Source of the DNA: Limnobaculum allomyrinae
Lineage (GTDB): Bacteria > Pseudomonadota > Gammaproteobacteria > Enterobacterales > Enterobacteriaceae
Direction of reading: 5' to 3'
DNA: 64,000 bases
NCBI RefSeq assembly: GCF_016649425.1
Contig: NZ_JADRCR010000001.1
Coordinates: 496,001 to 560,000 of the forward strand
The translations under genes were made by a program, and so were the position numbers. Under the pieces are notes generated by a model. It did no database searches. It saw only the letters and a list, made by a program, of their open reading frames with translations, and was not told where the DNA came from. Positions 22,830 to 33,227 of this stretch are shown one piece after another (position 1 is the stretch's first letter; each line of letters begins with the position of its first letter).

Positions 22830-24035
22830 ATGCCTCGGGTATCGCGAGTCAGAAGCTTAGGTAAGTATTTTCTATTATTAGATAACCTGCTAGTTGTTCT
22901 TGGTTTTTTTGTCGTTTTCCCGCTTATTTCAATTCGATTTGTTGACCAACTTGGCTGGGCCGCATTAGTCGTAGGTTTGGCTTTAGGCCTGCGTCAGTTT
23001 CTTCAACAAGGGTTAGGAATTTTTGGTGGCGCACTGGCCGACCGTTTTGGTGCCAAACCGTTGATAGTAACCGGCATGCTGTTACGCGCCGCAGGCTTTG
23101 CCACCATGGCATTAGCAGATGAGCCCTGGATCCTGATTTTTTCCTGCGCCCTTTCCGCTTTTGGCGGCACGTTGTTTGACCCTCCGCGAGTGGCATTAGT
23201 GATTAAATTAACCCGTCCCCATGAACGCGGCCGTTTCTATTCGCTGTTAATGATGCAGGACAGTGCCGGTGTGGTGATTGGTGCGCTATTAGGCAGTTGG
23301 TTGCTACGTTATGATTTTCACTGGGTTTGTTGGTTTGGTGCCGCATTCTTCGTACTGGCTGCTGCGTTAAACGCATTTGTATTACCGGCCTATCGGGTTT
23401 CCACTTCGGTACGCGCTCCTATCATGAATGGAATTAAAGCGGCAGTGAAGGACAGCTATTTCCGTCGCTATGTACTAACGCTCACCGGTTATTATGTGTT
23501 ATCCATTCAGGTGATGTTAATGCTGCCATTACTGGTAAACGAAGTTTCTGGCGCACCGGAAACGATTCGTTGGATGTATCTGATTCAGGCTATTCTCTCG
23601 CTATCTCTGCTCTATCCTATTGCTCGCTGGAGCGAAAAATATTTCCGCCTCGATCAGCGCTTAATGGTGGGATTACTATTAATGACGTTTAGTCTGATGC
23701 CGTTAGGGTTTGTTCATTCCCTTTCTGGCATTCTGGCCCTGATTTTCTTTTTCTATCTCGGTTTGATTATTGCTGAGCCTGCTCGCGAAACGTTAAGCGC
23801 TTCCCTGTCAAACCCTCACGCCCGTGCCAGCTATATGGGATTTAGCAAATTAGGTTTAGCTTTTGGTGGCGCAATTGGCTATACCGGGGGCGGATGGCTG
23901 TATGATATTGGACATGAGATGAACCTGCCTGAAGTTCCCTGGTTGCTTTTGGGGGTAGTCGGAATAATCACTGCGCTGGCGCTACATCGTCAGTTCTCTC
24001 CAGGAAGTATGAATACCAAAGCCATGGCATCATGA
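22830..24035 (+). CDS. mdtH: Major facilitator multidrug efflux protein MdtH
   Basis: A 401-residue, 12-segment MFS transporter matching MdtH. The loop 2-3 MFS motif is [11 protein letters not shown], and the protein opens [20 protein letters not shown]. coli MdtH exports quinolones such as norfloxacin when overproduced; the natural substrate is uncertain. It is divergent from rimJ and followed by yceB after 94 bases. The E. coli neighbourhood yceB-grxB-mdtH-rimJ is recognisable, but grxB is absent and yceB is on the other side. Confidence 0.95.
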   Translation: MPRVSRVRSLGKYFLLLDNLLVVLGFFVVFPLISIRFVDQLGWAALVVGLALGLRQFLQQGLGIFGGALADRFGAKPLIVTGMLLRAAGFATMALADEPWILIFSCALSAFGGTLFDPPRVALVIKLTRPHERGRFYSLLMMQDSAGVVIGALLGSWLLRYDFHWVCWFGAAFFVLAAALNAFVLPAYRVSTSVRAPIMNGIKAAVKDSYFRRYVLTLTGYYVLSIQVMLMLPLLVNEVSGAPETIRWMYLIQAILSLSLLYPIARWSEKYFRLDQRLMVGLLLMTFSLMPLGFVHSLSGILALIFFFYLGLIIAEPARETLSASLSNPHARASYMGFSKLGLAFGGAIGYTGGGWLYDIGHEMNLPEVPWLLLGVVGIITALALHRQFSPGSMNTKAMAS

Positions 24036-24129
24036 AATATTCTGAACGGATTTAGGTTTGCTCTGTCTATAAAGTAATTGCTACTCTATGGCGAAATGGA
24101 CTGTTTGATAGAATGATATAAGGGTAAGT

Positions 24130-24699
24130 ATGTTTAGAATTTTTTCCCGCGTTTGTGCCGTGCTGGTTATCGGGCTGCTGTTTGGTTGTAATCAGGTTTC
24201 TCAATATGCGTTAAGTGAGCAATCAATTAATAAATATTTGTCCACTCATACTGATAAAGCATCGCGCAGCTTTAACCTGAGCGGTCTGGTCAATGCCGAT
24301 CTATCCCTGAATAATCTGAATGCTAAAATTGGTCGCGATACGCCAAATAAGGTGACGTTAACCGGTAATGCCGTGTTTGCTATTTCATCTATTTTAGGCA
24401 ATCAGGATGCCAATCTTCAGCTAACCATCAACGCCCGTCCGGACTTTGACCCGGTAAAAGGTGCCGTTTATCTGAAAGATCTGGAACTGGCAGACTATGA
24501 TCTGAAAACGACTCAGGGTGCAGTAAAAAATGTGAAAACCTTTATTCCATTGCTGAATAGTGCACTGCAACTCTATTTTAATGACCAACCGGTATATGTT
24601 CTGAATCCGGCTAACAGTGCGTTAGAAGCAACGGCACAGAAATTAGCGAAAGGCATTAAAGTAGAAGAAGGCAAACTGGTTTTCGACTTTATTAAATAA
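24130..24699 (+). CDS. yceB: DUF1439 lipoprotein YceB
   Basis: A 189-residue lipoprotein: signal sequence with lipobox LFGC, lipidated Cys20 followed by Asn, suggesting outer-membrane targeting. The body matches E. coli YceB (YALSEQSINKYL near the start, LKDLELADYDL in the middle) and has a TULIP-like lipid-binding DUF1439 character by family knowledge. Function is unknown. It is transcribed with or shortly after mdtH and is followed by a bidirectional terminator shared with rlmG. Confidence 0.9.
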   Translation: MFRIFSRVCAVLVIGLLFGCNQVSQYALSEQSINKYLSTHTDKASRSFNLSGLVNADLSLNNLNAKIGRDTPNKVTLTGNAVFAISSILGNQDANLQLTINARPDFDPVKGAVYLKDLELADYDLKTTQGAVKNVKTFIPLLNSALQLYFNDQPVYVLNPANSALEATAQKLAKGIKVEEGKLVFDFIK

Positions 24700-24714
24700 T
24701 GAATTAATCGCATT

Positions 24715-24752
24715 AAAAAAGGCGCATACGGAAGACCCGATGCGCCTTTTTA
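24715..24752. terminator. Bidirectional terminator yceB / rlmG
   Basis: GGCGCAT (24721-24727) pairs with ATGCGCC (24740-24746), with A6 to the left and T-rich sequence to the right, between two convergent genes. Confidence 0.85.
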
Positions 24753-24764
24753 TTACTCTTCAAT

Positions 24765-25940
24765 TCAGCTCTGGCGGCTCTTCCTTGGTGCCTTCACCGA
24801 ACGCAAAATCACAAACTTTTTATTAGATGCCAGTAATTCACAATTACCAAACAAACGTTTTAACTTTTGGTGGTATCCCAGATGGCGGTTGCCAATGATA
24901 CGCAGCTCACCACCAATTGCCAGACAGCGTTTGGCGTCATTAAACATCTGCCAGGCAATGTAGTCCGTTACCGAGTGGTGCTGATGAAACGGTGGGTTAC
25001 ATACAATTCCCTGCAAACTGTTACGTTCAACATTTGCCAGCGAGTGGTCAGCTTCAAAGAAGCAACGTTCAATATCCTGCGGTCGGTTCTTTTCTACGTT
25101 TAACCGGCTCGATTCCACCGCCATAAAAGACTCATCGCGGAAAATCACTTCAGCTTCCGGGTTTTGTTCCAGTAAACCAAGCCCCAGAACGCCGTTACCA
25201 CAACCTAAATCCACCAGCGTTCCGGTTAATCCGGACGGCAGATGTTCAGAAAAGAAACGAGCCCCGATATCCAGAGAGGTGCGAGAAAATACGTTAGGAT
25301 AGTTATGGATAAGATAGTCAGTTCCATCCAGTGGCCAACTGACCAGCTCATTAAACGGCGCAACTTGCGGCTGGTTAAACTGACAGAATATCAATCGCGT
25401 TTTTTTCCATGCCAGGCTGGTATGGGTTGGGCCAAGAACCTTCTCAAACAATTGCAGCGTAGAGGTGTGAATATCACGGGTTTTTCCTGCGGCAATAATT
25501 TGGGTATCTTCCCCTACGACTTCCCGCAGCGCGTACAGTTGCTGTTCTAGCAGGGCCAGCGCTTTAGGCACTTTAATCAACACCACTGCCGGTTTAGCTG
25601 ATAGCGGCGTTACACTGTCAATAAAGCTGACGTTATCAGCCGACAGATTATTTAGCTGTAAATTACGCAACGTCGCCAGTTGGCTAACGTAGGAATCGCC
25701 ATAGCTTACCGGATGATACTGATGTAATTCACAGGCTAAAGCACCAAAAGTATCATTCAGTAGCAGTACCGGCCCTTGCGCTAATTTTTGCTGATCGACA
25801 GTATTAATCAGGTACTCATCCGCTGCATCCCAGGCCTGCAAACTGCTGGCAGTATCAAACTCGGGATAACGGGCTAACGACAGATGGGCAAACACCGACG
25901 GTGCCAGTTCTGATTCATCACTGTTAATGACGGTTTCCAT
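24765..25940 (-). CDS. rlmG: 23S rRNA guanine-N2-methyltransferase RlmG (G1835)
   Basis: SAM-dependent methyltransferase that makes m2G1835 in 23S rRNA. It has the tandem-domain layout of RlmG/RsmC. The degenerate N-terminal half contains [17 protein letters not shown], and the active C-terminal half has [15 protein letters not shown] (SAM) and the catalytic NPPF in [11 protein letters not shown] chose ATG 25940, one base after the ycdY stop and ten bases after AAGGA; earlier in-frame ATGs lie inside ycdY. This gives 391 residues, slightly longer than the E. coli protein at the N-terminus. Coupling to ycdY differs from E. coli, where the genes are unlinked. Confidence 0.95.
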   Translation of the reverse strand: METVINSDESELAPSVFAHLSLARYPEFDTASSLQAWDAADEYLINTVDQQKLAQGPVLLLNDTFGALACELHQYHPVSYGDSYVSQLATLRNLQLNNLSADNVSFIDSVTPLSAKPAVVLIKVPKALALLEQQLYALREVVGEDTQIIAAGKTRDIHTSTLQLFEKVLGPTHTSLAWKKTRLIFCQFNQPQVAPFNELVSWPLDGTDYLIHNYPNVFSRTSLDIGARFFSEHLPSGLTGTLVDLGCGNGVLGLGLLEQNPEAEVIFRDESFMAVESSRLNVEKNRPQDIERCFFEADHSLANVERNSLQGIVCNPPFHQHHSVTDYIAWQMFNDAKRCLAIGGELRIIGNRHLGYHQKLKRLFGNCELLASNKKFVILRSVKAPRKSRQS

Positions 25941-25941
25941 C

Positions 25942-26508
25942 TTATTCATTTCCTTCATCAGCGGAAACTTCAGCCAGTTCATCACGCATTGCCTGTAATG
26001 CTTCGCGGCTCACCATGGATAAAGTGCGGAAGAAAGCGGTTGTGGCATGCGCTTCAACTTTCCCCAGAAAACGCCCGCACCATGGCAATAAATAGTCATC
26101 AAACAGCACCAGTTGAGCCTGCACTTCATCCGATTCCAGCGCATTATCTTCAATCCATGAAGCCGCCAGTAATAGCAGGCCAAAATGATTCGCTGGTGCT
26201 TCAGTTAACGGCATACCACATTGAGTCAGGAAAGCACGTGTCTCCGCTTCTCCTGCTCCGTCTTCGTAATCAGAGCTATAAGGGGAAACGCTGCCCTCTG
26301 CGGCAAACATCGCCTGATAGTCAGCCTCCAGAACCTTACGATCCAATCCCTGTCCCATACGGTCCAGCAGATCGTCTTGCTCCAGCGGCCAGTGTTGCTT
26401 CAACTTGCCGTCAGCTACAAGAGCAAACAACGGATCCAGAACCGGATCCTGAGAGCTGCGATAAAACAGTGAACCCAGAATACGGCAGACTACAGAAAAC
26501 TCATTCAT
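25942..26508 (-). CDS. ycdY: TorD/DmsD-like chaperone YcdY
   Basis: A 188-residue all-helical chaperone of the TorD family. It matches E. coli YcdY through [30 protein letters not shown] and [19 protein letters not shown]. In E. coli YcdY activates the zinc phosphatase YcdX; it is not a dedicated chaperone for the TorZ in this window. The ATG at 26508 is preferred over the one at 26511 by homology. It lies downstream of ycdX but separated from it by the muiA-like gene, an insertion relative to E. coli. Confidence 0.93.
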   Translation of the reverse strand: MNEFSVVCRILGSLFYRSSQDPVLDPLFALVADGKLKQHWPLEQDDLLDRMGQGLDRKVLEADYQAMFAAEGSVSPYSSDYEDGAGEAETRAFLTQCGMPLTEAPANHFGLLLLAASWIEDNALESDEVQAQLVLFDDYLLPWCGRFLGKVEAHATTAFFRTLSMVSREALQAMRDELAEVSADEGNE

Positions 26509-26545
26509 CAAATTGACCTGTTAACTTAAGTAAAAAAAACGATAA

Positions 26546-28219
26546 TTATAAACCAATAACCAGCTGATCTTTCGGATACTTCACCGTATAAGATAAGCCC
26601 AGTTTACGTAATTCATTTGGTGTCAGATCCAGCGACCACTGTACCTCGCCGGTATTTTTATCGAAGGTTGCACCATCATATTTCAGCCCCTCAACAGTAA
26701 CGGAAGCATCTTTACTGACGGGAACCTGATCCTGCACCACCAGCTTCACCGGTTCTTTCCGGGTATTCTTAATATCCAGAGTGTAGGTATATTGCTGACT
26801 GACTGAGTTACCAAAAAACTCTGCTTTTCCGGTTACCTGTTTTTCATTTTCACGAGTCACTACGATCTTCTTATCCCGGCCTAATGAGAGATCCAGCGTC
26901 TCTTTAACGTTGCGGATATCAATATATCCCTGTCCTACAAACGAGCCTTCAAAGAAGATATTGGATTTTCCTGGCAGCAGATTCAGTTTTTCCCACTCTT
27001 TTAACTGCACTTGTAAGAAAGCATCCGGTTCCAGTTTAGGTACTACCACATAGCGATAGTCCCCCTGAACATCCACCTGTTTAATCAACACCGAATGCCC
27101 TTTGCCATCGGCGGCAATATTATACGGTAAAGCGATACTAAAACGCGTATTCACACCGCCAACATCGGTAACCACATAGTCAGACAGCGGCTTTGATGTC
27201 TTAGCTCTTCTCTCAGTAGCAGCCATCTCTGCCTGAACTGCCCTGTCTTCCTGCATTTCCATTACGGGAGCTGGCATCGCCATTGGCGCAGGCACCTCTC
27301 TCTCATATCGGGCACTTTTCGACGACAGAATTGGCTGTCGATACAGATCAACATACCACGGAGATAACCGCGGTGCCTGAGCGCCTTCACTTGGGTTACC
27401 GGTAGAAAGGGTCAGATTAACTTTATCCCAGTTAATACCGCTATTCTGGAACACATTGGCCTTATAGCCCAACTTTACCGGTTCCGTAATGCTATCAACC
27501 CGAACATCATAAGTAGGAACCCAGCCTGCGGAGTTAATCACATAGGAAAGTTTAATATTGCTGGATGCCGCTTTTGGTGCATAAAACTTCACCACCACTT
27601 GATTAACTGCCTGAGCGTTTTTTTGTTGGGCTTCTTCCAGTTGATTGTTCAGCTTATTAATGTTTTTTTCGACGTCGGTCAACTTCTCTCTGAGGTCAAT
27701 ATCACTCATCAAGAGTTCATTCATTTTGCCATTAACCAACTGTAACATTTGGCTTACTTGTTCAACCGAAGTTCCTTCTTTTTCATTACCCAGTGCACGA
27801 TTACTCTCCAGCACCGCTAACTGAGCCTGAATTACCTCACGTTGTACGTTCAACTTACTTTGCTCACGAACTTCCGCTTCAATTTGTTTCTTCAGTGCTT
27901 CCACTTCAGGTGAAACGTTTTCACTGAGAAAATCACGGCGTACCCCCGATGACTGAACGACCACACCATTATCCGCTTCAACCATCAGGCTTTGTTCATT
28001 TAAGCCGCTGGCGATATTGGTAAATACCACTTCGCTCTCACCGGCGGGTAATGTGACTTTTCCACTGTTAAACAGCTCTGCACCACGAATAAATACGGTA
28101 ACGTTATTTAACGTCATCTTTTCTGTGAGGGTATCTGCCTGAGCGGAGACGGAACAAGCCAGTGCCACGGCTGCACCCAGTACCGTGGTTTGGAAACGAC
28201 CGGAGGTAATTAATGACAT
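26546..28219 (-). CDS. MuiA-family exported protein (DUF4140/DUF4139)
   Basis: A 557-residue exported protein. The signal peptide ends near VSAQA-DTLTE (residue 28). An N-terminal DUF4140-like beta domain (about 32-100) is followed by a long coiled coil (about 100-215, KQIEAEVREQSKLNVQREV…) and a C-terminal DUF4139 beta domain (about 220-557). The architecture is that of 'mucoidy inhibitor MuiA' proteins, whose biochemical function is not defined. E. coli ycdX-ycdY has no gene here, so it is an addition between them, 66 bases after ycdX and 34 before ycdY. Presumably periplasmic. Confidence 0.85.
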   Translation of the reverse strand: MSLITSGRFQTTVLGAAVALACSVSAQADTLTEKMTLNNVTVFIRGAELFNSGKVTLPAGESEVVFTNIASGLNEQSLMVEADNGVVVQSSGVRRDFLSENVSPEVEALKKQIEAEVREQSKLNVQREVIQAQLAVLESNRALGNEKEGTSVEQVSQMLQLVNGKMNELLMSDIDLREKLTDVEKNINKLNNQLEEAQQKNAQAVNQVVVKFYAPKAASSNIKLSYVINSAGWVPTYDVRVDSITEPVKLGYKANVFQNSGINWDKVNLTLSTGNPSEGAQAPRLSPWYVDLYRQPILSSKSARYEREVPAPMAMPAPVMEMQEDRAVQAEMAATERRAKTSKPLSDYVVTDVGGVNTRFSIALPYNIAADGKGHSVLIKQVDVQGDYRYVVVPKLEPDAFLQVQLKEWEKLNLLPGKSNIFFEGSFVGQGYIDIRNVKETLDLSLGRDKKIVVTRENEKQVTGKAEFFGNSVSQQYTYTLDIKNTRKEPVKLVVQDQVPVSKDASVTVEGLKYDGATFDKNTGEVQWSLDLTPNELRKLGLSYTVKYPKDQLVIGL

Positions 28220-28285
28220 AGATATTTATCCTTAAATATTAATGAATTTCGTTTAACCGCTCAGGTAATAAATGACTTACCGGAC

Positions 28286-29023
28286 TTAAAGCGAGGCCAG
28301 TTCAGGAATTGGCTTTTTACCGTGTGATTCCAGGAAGTTTAGCAATCTTCGCGGCGTTACGTTGAGAATTCTCTCCTCGGGGAACTCAATGTCCTTCAAT
28401 ACTTTGAGAGAGTGATCAAAACCACCCAGTGCAAACGCCACATGAGAATCAGAACCTAACGCCACCCAACCACCAGCATCACGAATGGCTTTAGCCACTT
28501 CAACACAGTTTTTCTCACTACCCAGGCGGGAGTGAATAAATGAAGAGTTGTTAATTTCCAGCGCTACATTATGTTTAGCCGCAGCCTGCGCCACCGCCAT
28601 AATATCAATAGGGTATCTTGGGTTACCCGGATGACTAATAATATGTACCTTGCCGCTGGCAATAGTCGCTATCATCGCTTGTGTATTTTCTTCGCGACTC
28701 ATGGGTTGTAGTACGGGTTCATGGAATCCGGCGATAATCAGATCTAACTGTTTATCCATCTGCTCATCACAGTCGGTTTCGCCCTGAAGGTTTTTGATAT
28801 TCGCTTCAATGCCGTACAAAATGCCAACACCATCCACCATACGAGGAATAACTGCCATATTCATAAAATGCCAGCGGTGCGGTGCATCTGCCATATCTGG
28901 GCCATGGTCAGTAATAGCAAACAGCTTGATACCTTTCTGTTTGGCAATGGCGAAATAATCACTTATTGTACTGTAAGCATGGGTACTGGCTACGGTATGC
29001 GCATGTAAATCAACCGGGTACAT
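28286..29023 (-). CDS. ycdX: PHP-domain zinc phosphatase YcdX
   Basis: From ATG 29023 the protein is 245 residues, the E. coli length; an upstream in-frame start at 29116 would overlap ghrA and is rejected. The PHP metal cluster is visible: DLHAHT (His7, His9), His15, the TDHGPD motif, and later SHPGNP and [11 protein letters not shown]. YcdX is a trinuclear-zinc phosphatase linked to swarming in E. coli, with YcdY as activator. It lies 67 bases after ghrA, as in E. coli (ghrA-ycdX-ycdY). Confidence 0.95.
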   Translation of the reverse strand: MYPVDLHAHTVASTHAYSTISDYFAIAKQKGIKLFAITDHGPDMADAPHRWHFMNMAVIPRMVDGVGILYGIEANIKNLQGETDCDEQMDKQLDLIIAGFHEPVLQPMSREENTQAMIATIASGKVHIISHPGNPRYPIDIMAVAQAAAKHNVALEINNSSFIHSRLGSEKNCVEVAKAIRDAGGWVALGSDSHVAFALGGFDHSLKVLKDIEFPEERILNVTPRRLLNFLESHGKKPIPELASL

Positions 29024-29090
29024 AACGAACTTCCTTCTTTTATTGCTGTGCTTGTAAAACGTTTCTAATCCATTTCTTGTCTGGAACGGA

Positions 29091-30029
29091 TCAATATCCT
29101 TTAATAATATCAACAATACCGCTGATTGGCTCTCCTGCCTGAAAAGCCAGCAGCCGAGCGCATATCTGGTCCATGGTGGTTTGGGGTTGTGTAATGGCTG
29201 AAATATGCGGCGTTATGGTAATCTCCGGACGCTGCCAGAATACATGCTGTCGGGATAACGGTTCAGAAGCAAAAACATCCAGCGTTGCCGCTTTTAGCTG
29301 ACCGCTATCTAATGCCTCTAATAAATCCGCTTCGACCAAATGCGCTCCCCTGGCAATATTGATCAGGTATGCACCTTTTTGCAGTTGGTCAAACAACGCT
29401 TTATTCAGTATACCTTGAGTATCCGGCGTTCTGGGTAATAAATTCACAATCAGACGGGTTTGGTTGAGAAATTCAGGCAACTGTTCGGCACTGTATGTGG
29501 TTACACCATCAATTTGCTTTTTGCTTCGGCTCCAACCGCGTACCGAAAAACCAAAGGATGACAGTCGCTGCGCCACACTGGCGCCTAAAATCCCTAACCC
29601 CATCACGCCAATGGTGAAATTTTCATAGGTATGGGGTTCCAGAAACTGCCAGCGACTTTGCTGCTGCAGTCGTTGATAATCATCCAGACGGCGGAAATAG
29701 CGTAATACCGCCGCGCTGGCGTACTCCTCCATCTGGCTGGCCATGCCCGCATCTTCCAGTCGAACCAGCGGAACACCTGGTGCCAGCATCTCCGGTCGCT
29801 CTCTTAATTGGGCAACAATAGCATCAACTCCGGCACCTAAACTGAAAACCGCTTTTAAACCTTTACGCCCTGCCAGCATTTCATAAGGTGGTAGCCAGAC
29901 AATGGCGTAATCTGCCGGTTGATCGTTCCCCGGTTGCCATACTCTGATTTTTGCACCCGGCAAACGGGCAGGAATGCCTTCCAGATAAGGTTTGGCATCA
30001 TTATAAGGATGATAAAAGAGAATATTCAT
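29091..30029 (-). CDS. ghrA: Glyoxylate/hydroxypyruvate reductase A
   Basis: D-2-hydroxyacid dehydrogenase of 312 residues, identical in length to E. coli GhrA. It reduces glyoxylate to glycolate and hydroxypyruvate to glycerate with NADPH preference. Visible features are the Rossmann motif [13 protein letters not shown], the catalytic Arg region [10 protein letters not shown], a Glu in the VFASEPL segment, and the active-site His in TPHISAIT. It heads the minus-strand ghrA-ycdX-muiA-ycdY-rlmG series. Confidence 0.95.
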   Translation of the reverse strand: MNILFYHPYNDAKPYLEGIPARLPGAKIRVWQPGNDQPADYAIVWLPPYEMLAGRKGLKAVFSLGAGVDAIVAQLRERPEMLAPGVPLVRLEDAGMASQMEEYASAAVLRYFRRLDDYQRLQQQSRWQFLEPHTYENFTIGVMGLGILGASVAQRLSSFGFSVRGWSRSKKQIDGVTTYSAEQLPEFLNQTRLIVNLLPRTPDTQGILNKALFDQLQKGAYLINIARGAHLVEADLLEALDSGQLKAATLDVFASEPLSRQHVFWQRPEITITPHISAITQPQTTMDQICARLLAFQAGEPISGIVDIIKGY

Positions 30030-30243
30030 GGCAGCTCCAGAAGATAAAAGATTTGCTGAATCAGAGGGTAAATGTGTAGCACTCCTCTAATCTACCTGAT
30101 TCCATCCGCGGACATAAACGACAATTTGCTGATAGCTTAACCAAATAGCTCAAGAACTTGAATTTATACTTGACCGAACCTCGCCTTCTCCCTATAGTAG
30201 CGCCCCGTTGCGGTGAATAATCCTTGCTGCAACCACAAAATTT

Positions 30244-30331
30244 GGTGAGGTGTCCGAGTGGCTGAAGGAGCACGCCTGGAAAGTGTGTATACGGCAACGT
30301 ATCGAGGGTTCGAATCCCTCCCTCACCGCCA
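30244..30331 (+). tRNA. tRNA-Ser (anticodon GGA)
   Basis: The 88-base gene starts GGTGAGGTGTCCGAGTGG and ends with CTCACCGCCA, with an encoded CCA. The anticodon loop CTGGAAA carries GGA at 30278-30280. A long variable arm (about GTATACGGCAACGTATC) marks it as class II serine tRNA, and the T loop GGGTTCGAATCCC is intact. It reads UCC/UCU codons and is near-identical to the E. coli serW/serX sequence. Confidence 0.98.
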
Positions 30332-30337
30332 TATTTA

Positions 30338-30363
30338 AAGACCTGCTTTTAGCAGGTCTTTTT
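30338..30363 (+). terminator. Terminator of tRNA-Ser
   Basis: AAGACCTGCT pairs with AGCAGGTCTT around a TTT loop, followed by more T. It directly follows the tRNA and lies before the convergent SIS gene. Confidence 0.85.
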
Positions 30364-30402
30364 CATTTCTGAATCAATTACACTAACGCCGTTATTTCCA
30401 TT

Positions 30403-31125
30403 TCAGAAACGAGGAATTCGGGATACGAAGCGTTCAAACAACACATCGTTATTTGTCTTTCGTTCTGTATTCTGGCTCTGAAATAGCGGCACTGGGATAT
30501 TACGCTCCTGACATAACCGTACACTTTCACAAACCAGTGAGTTGATAAGAATAATACCGGTTAACGTGGATAAAGGCCCGGTAACATAATCGCCAAATTT
30601 CATTTGTGCATCGCCGTCAGGGGCGCCATTATCCAGCACAACATCAGCAAGTTGATACAGTTTTTTCCCACTATGATGAAGTGACATATTAGCCTTTGAT
30701 TGTGCCAGTGAAGTAATAGCAACGGTAAAAACCCCTTCCTCTTTGGCTTTCAATGCCATTTCAACAATAGCGGCATTCCTGCCGGAATTAGAGACAATAA
30801 ACAACATATCCCCTGTACCTGGCGGCGTGCTTTGCCAGATAACATCGGCGAGCCCGGATAGTTGCTCCATCCTGCTCGAACGCCTTGCCCCACCACCATT
30901 TAAAATAGTTTCGTCAAGCATCGCACACACATTAGCTAATCCACCTGCCCGCCCAAACAGCTCCATTGGAATCATGTGAGAGTGACCTGTTCCAAACGCA
31001 TAAATAATGCCATCATCCCGAATAGTTTTTACCATTCGTTCAGCAACACACTCGGTTTGTTCTTTCTGGCTCTGTAACACGTTGTTGATGTGAGGAAGAC
31101 TTGTGTGAAAGTAATCAGTAATCAT
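30403..31125 (-). CDS. SIS-domain sugar isomerase family protein (UPF0309-like)
   Basis: About 240 residues from ATG 31125 (MITDYFHTSL), with a GAGAG ribosome site; the upstream in-frame ATG at 31161 lacks one. The SIS fold is marked by AFGTGHSHMIP (phosphosugar loop), FIVSNSGRNAAIVEMA and the C-terminal GAPDGDAQ and NSLVCESV blocks. SIS proteins isomerise or bind phosphosugars; UPF0309 members have no agreed substrate. A divergent AraC-type regulator begins 118 bases away, suggesting it is controlled by that regulator and belongs to a carbohydrate pathway. No PTS or kinase genes are adjacent. Confidence 0.8.
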   Translation of the reverse strand: MITDYFHTSLPHINNVLQSQKEQTECVAERMVKTIRDDGIIYAFGTGHSHMIPMELFGRAGGLANVCAMLDETILNGGGARRSSRMEQLSGLADVIWQSTPPGTGDMLFIVSNSGRNAAIVEMALKAKEEGVFTVAITSLAQSKANMSLHHSGKKLYQLADVVLDNGAPDGDAQMKFGDYVTGPLSTLTGIILINSLVCESVRLCQERNIPVPLFQSQNTERKTNNDVLFERFVSRIPRF

Positions 31126-31243
31126 TTTATGTCGCTCTCTGTCAGGAATAATAACCTTCATTATCCAGAAAGATAGGTAAGTTTAGTTTAGTATTAGCGC
31201 AGAATAATGCACAATCAGCTCAAAATTGTACGTGAGATAACCC

Positions 31244-32086
31244 ATGCTTAAGCGTGAAACATTCCGATATGAAACAACAACCTCATGGTTTTCAACGCAC
31301 CTAAAGCTGCACGACATCCCCTTTAAGTGGCATTATCATCATGAATATGAACTTACCTTGACGCTATACAGTGAAGGGAAACGCTATATTGGTAATCATG
31401 CCTCCAGTTACAGCTCTCCGGATCTTGTCTTTATTGCTCCCTGGCAGCCTCACTCATGGGAAGGTGTTCCAACGGACTCTGCCAGTGAGATTTTTGTCAT
31501 TCTGATCCCACAAACCTGGTTTAATCGGCAGTTACTTAGCGGTATGGAAGAATATCGTGCAATAAGCCAACTATTTTCCCAAGCCTCACCGGCCATTCAA
31601 TTCTCTGCTGAGTGTGCAAAGCTGAGTGAGCCATTGTTCAGAAAGATAACAACCAGCAACTCGCCACTGACTCGCCTGAGCCTGCTTGCATTGCTATTTG
31701 AACTTTTGATCGAGGATAAAGGCCTTAAATACATTTCAGAAAGGCATCCTCTCTTACCCTATCGAAACCAGCGAGTAGAGAAGATATTGAATTATCTCGA
31801 TAATAACTTCACATCACCGGTGACACTCCAACAGGTGGCCGACCATGCTCATTGCAGTGTCAGTGCAGTAAAACGAGATTTAGCGACCTTTGTTGGATTG
31901 TCATTTAGTGGATATATATCGCAACTGCGAATCAACAAGGCCTGTTTTTTATTAAGAACAAGTTCACTTTCTTTATCCGTCATTGCATCGCAATGTGGTT
32001 TCCAGACTGTTAGCTACTTTCACCGTCAATTCAATAATACCGTTAATGAAACACCCGCCAGATATCGAAGAAATAATTCAATTTGA
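31244..32086 (+). CDS. AraC-family transcriptional regulator
   Basis: 280 residues with an N-terminal cupin sensor domain (IPFKWHYHHEYELTL; IGNHASSYSSPDLVFIAPWQPHSWEG) and a C-terminal AraC double helix-turn-helix (about 185-275: ILNYLDNNFTSPVTLQQVA, CSVSAVKRDL, CGFQTVSYFHRQFN, ETPARYRR). The His-rich cupin is typical of sugar-responsive members. It is divergent from the SIS gene, its likeliest target. Ligand unknown. Confidence 0.88.
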   Translation: MLKRETFRYETTTSWFSTHLKLHDIPFKWHYHHEYELTLTLYSEGKRYIGNHASSYSSPDLVFIAPWQPHSWEGVPTDSASEIFVILIPQTWFNRQLLSGMEEYRAISQLFSQASPAIQFSAECAKLSEPLFRKITTSNSPLTRLSLLALLFELLIEDKGLKYISERHPLLPYRNQRVEKILNYLDNNFTSPVTLQQVADHAHCSVSAVKRDLATFVGLSFSGYISQLRINKACFLLRTSSLSLSVIASQCGFQTVSYFHRQFNNTVNETPARYRRNNSI

Positions 32087-32156
32087 TATATTCCGGATGT
32101 GATGAAACAGAGATTCAGGTTAATAACCAAAAATTCGAGTCCCTATATTCTTACCT

Positions 32157-33092
32157 CTACCGCTGATACATCCACGGCCAACGCTCTGTCATATGTTCAT
32201 CAATCGTCGCTTCAACTAACTGCTTAATATCCACAGTAAATGACGGTATAAAATTCTCCAACTCCCCTTCTCTGCATAATATCGCCATTTTTCGGCTCAG
32301 CCCGGGTGCAGACAGTGGATCGCAGTTCAGCGATGACAATAAACTAAAGTCATTAGCAAGAAACATCGGGGTTGCCAGTGTCCATCCATGTCCGGAGGCG
32401 ATCATAGATAATATGTGATCCGCTCTCGCCAACTCGAACTGAATATTAGGTTTAAGCTTGCGCCATTTCAGCCAGTTGAGGGTTTGTGCACCTGTTGGCG
32501 TCCAGTTGGCATAGGCTATGTAATTCTGACGCTTACACAACTGTTCCAGACTCTGTTGCGGCCAGCTTATTGGCGTTACGGCAAAGAACTTTTCGGTAAT
32601 AAGCGGATACAGAGACAGCGATTCCGGCACATCGCCATGAATCATGGTGACTATCACATCTAACTTGCCGGATTGTAGTGCAGCTAACAGTTCAGGGGCT
32701 GTGCCGGTTATCTGGCTAACTTTATCCACTTTAGGTTGCAGGTACTTTAAAATTTGTAACCCGGCAATAGCGACAACAGAGTCCACCAGCCCCAATCGCA
32801 AACGCGGTAATTTCCCACTATCAATGGTATGTAACCAGTTCTGCATTTCCCCACACTCGGACAAAATTTTCATGCTGAAGCGATAACATTCATGCCCCAG
32901 TAACGTCGCTTTCACCGGACGATGCCGTCTATCAATCAGTTGGCTATCTAATGATTTTTCCAACTGCAAGATAAGCTGCGAAATAGCGGATTGAGTCTGA
33001 TTTAGCTGGCGGGCAGCGGCGCTAAAAGAGCCGGTATCGATAACCGTAATAAAAGCTCTGAGCTGATGCAAATCAAAAGTGACTTTCTTCAT
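32157..33092 (-). CDS. LysR-family transcriptional regulator
   Basis: 311 residues with an N-terminal LysR winged helix (HQLRAFITVIDTGSFSAAARQLNQTQSAISQLIL, cut here into its key SAAARQLNQTQSAIS motif at about 23-37). A periplasmic-binding-protein-like effector domain follows. It is divergent from the aspartase gene with 135 bases between starts, the usual layout for a LysR protein regulating its neighbour. An AT-rich inverted ATTA…TAAT sequence lies in the gap but is not specific enough to call an operator. Effector unknown; aspartate or fumarate are reasonable guesses. Confidence 0.88.
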   Translation of the reverse strand: MKKVTFDLHQLRAFITVIDTGSFSAAARQLNQTQSAISQLILQLEKSLDSQLIDRRHRPVKATLLGHECYRFSMKILSECGEMQNWLHTIDSGKLPRLRLGLVDSVVAIAGLQILKYLQPKVDKVSQITGTAPELLAALQSGKLDVIVTMIHGDVPESLSLYPLITEKFFAVTPISWPQQSLEQLCKRQNYIAYANWTPTGAQTLNWLKWRKLKPNIQFELARADHILSMIASGHGWTLATPMFLANDFSLLSSLNCDPLSAPGLSRKMAILCREGELENFIPSFTVDIKQLVEATIDEHMTERWPWMYQR

Positions 33093-33227
33093 ATTTACGC
33101 CAATTATAAATATTTTTAATACTATTCATTATATTCTCAACTGCTGTTTCGTAGCCGATCTTGCTCTCATTTTCGATAAAAACCCTGCCACATAATGAAT
33201 CCTGTCAATTCAAACAGGAGTTTATTT

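Noticed and set aside
25989-26516. 175-codon plus-strand ORF
   Set aside because: It is the antisense shadow of ycdY, which has clear homology.
30061-30297. 78-codon minus-strand ORF
   Set aside because: It overlaps the tRNA-Ser gene on the opposite strand and has no ribosome site.
33100-33125. LysR operator (ATTA…TAAT) upstream of aspA
   Set aside because: The region is so AT-rich that such a pattern is expected by chance.
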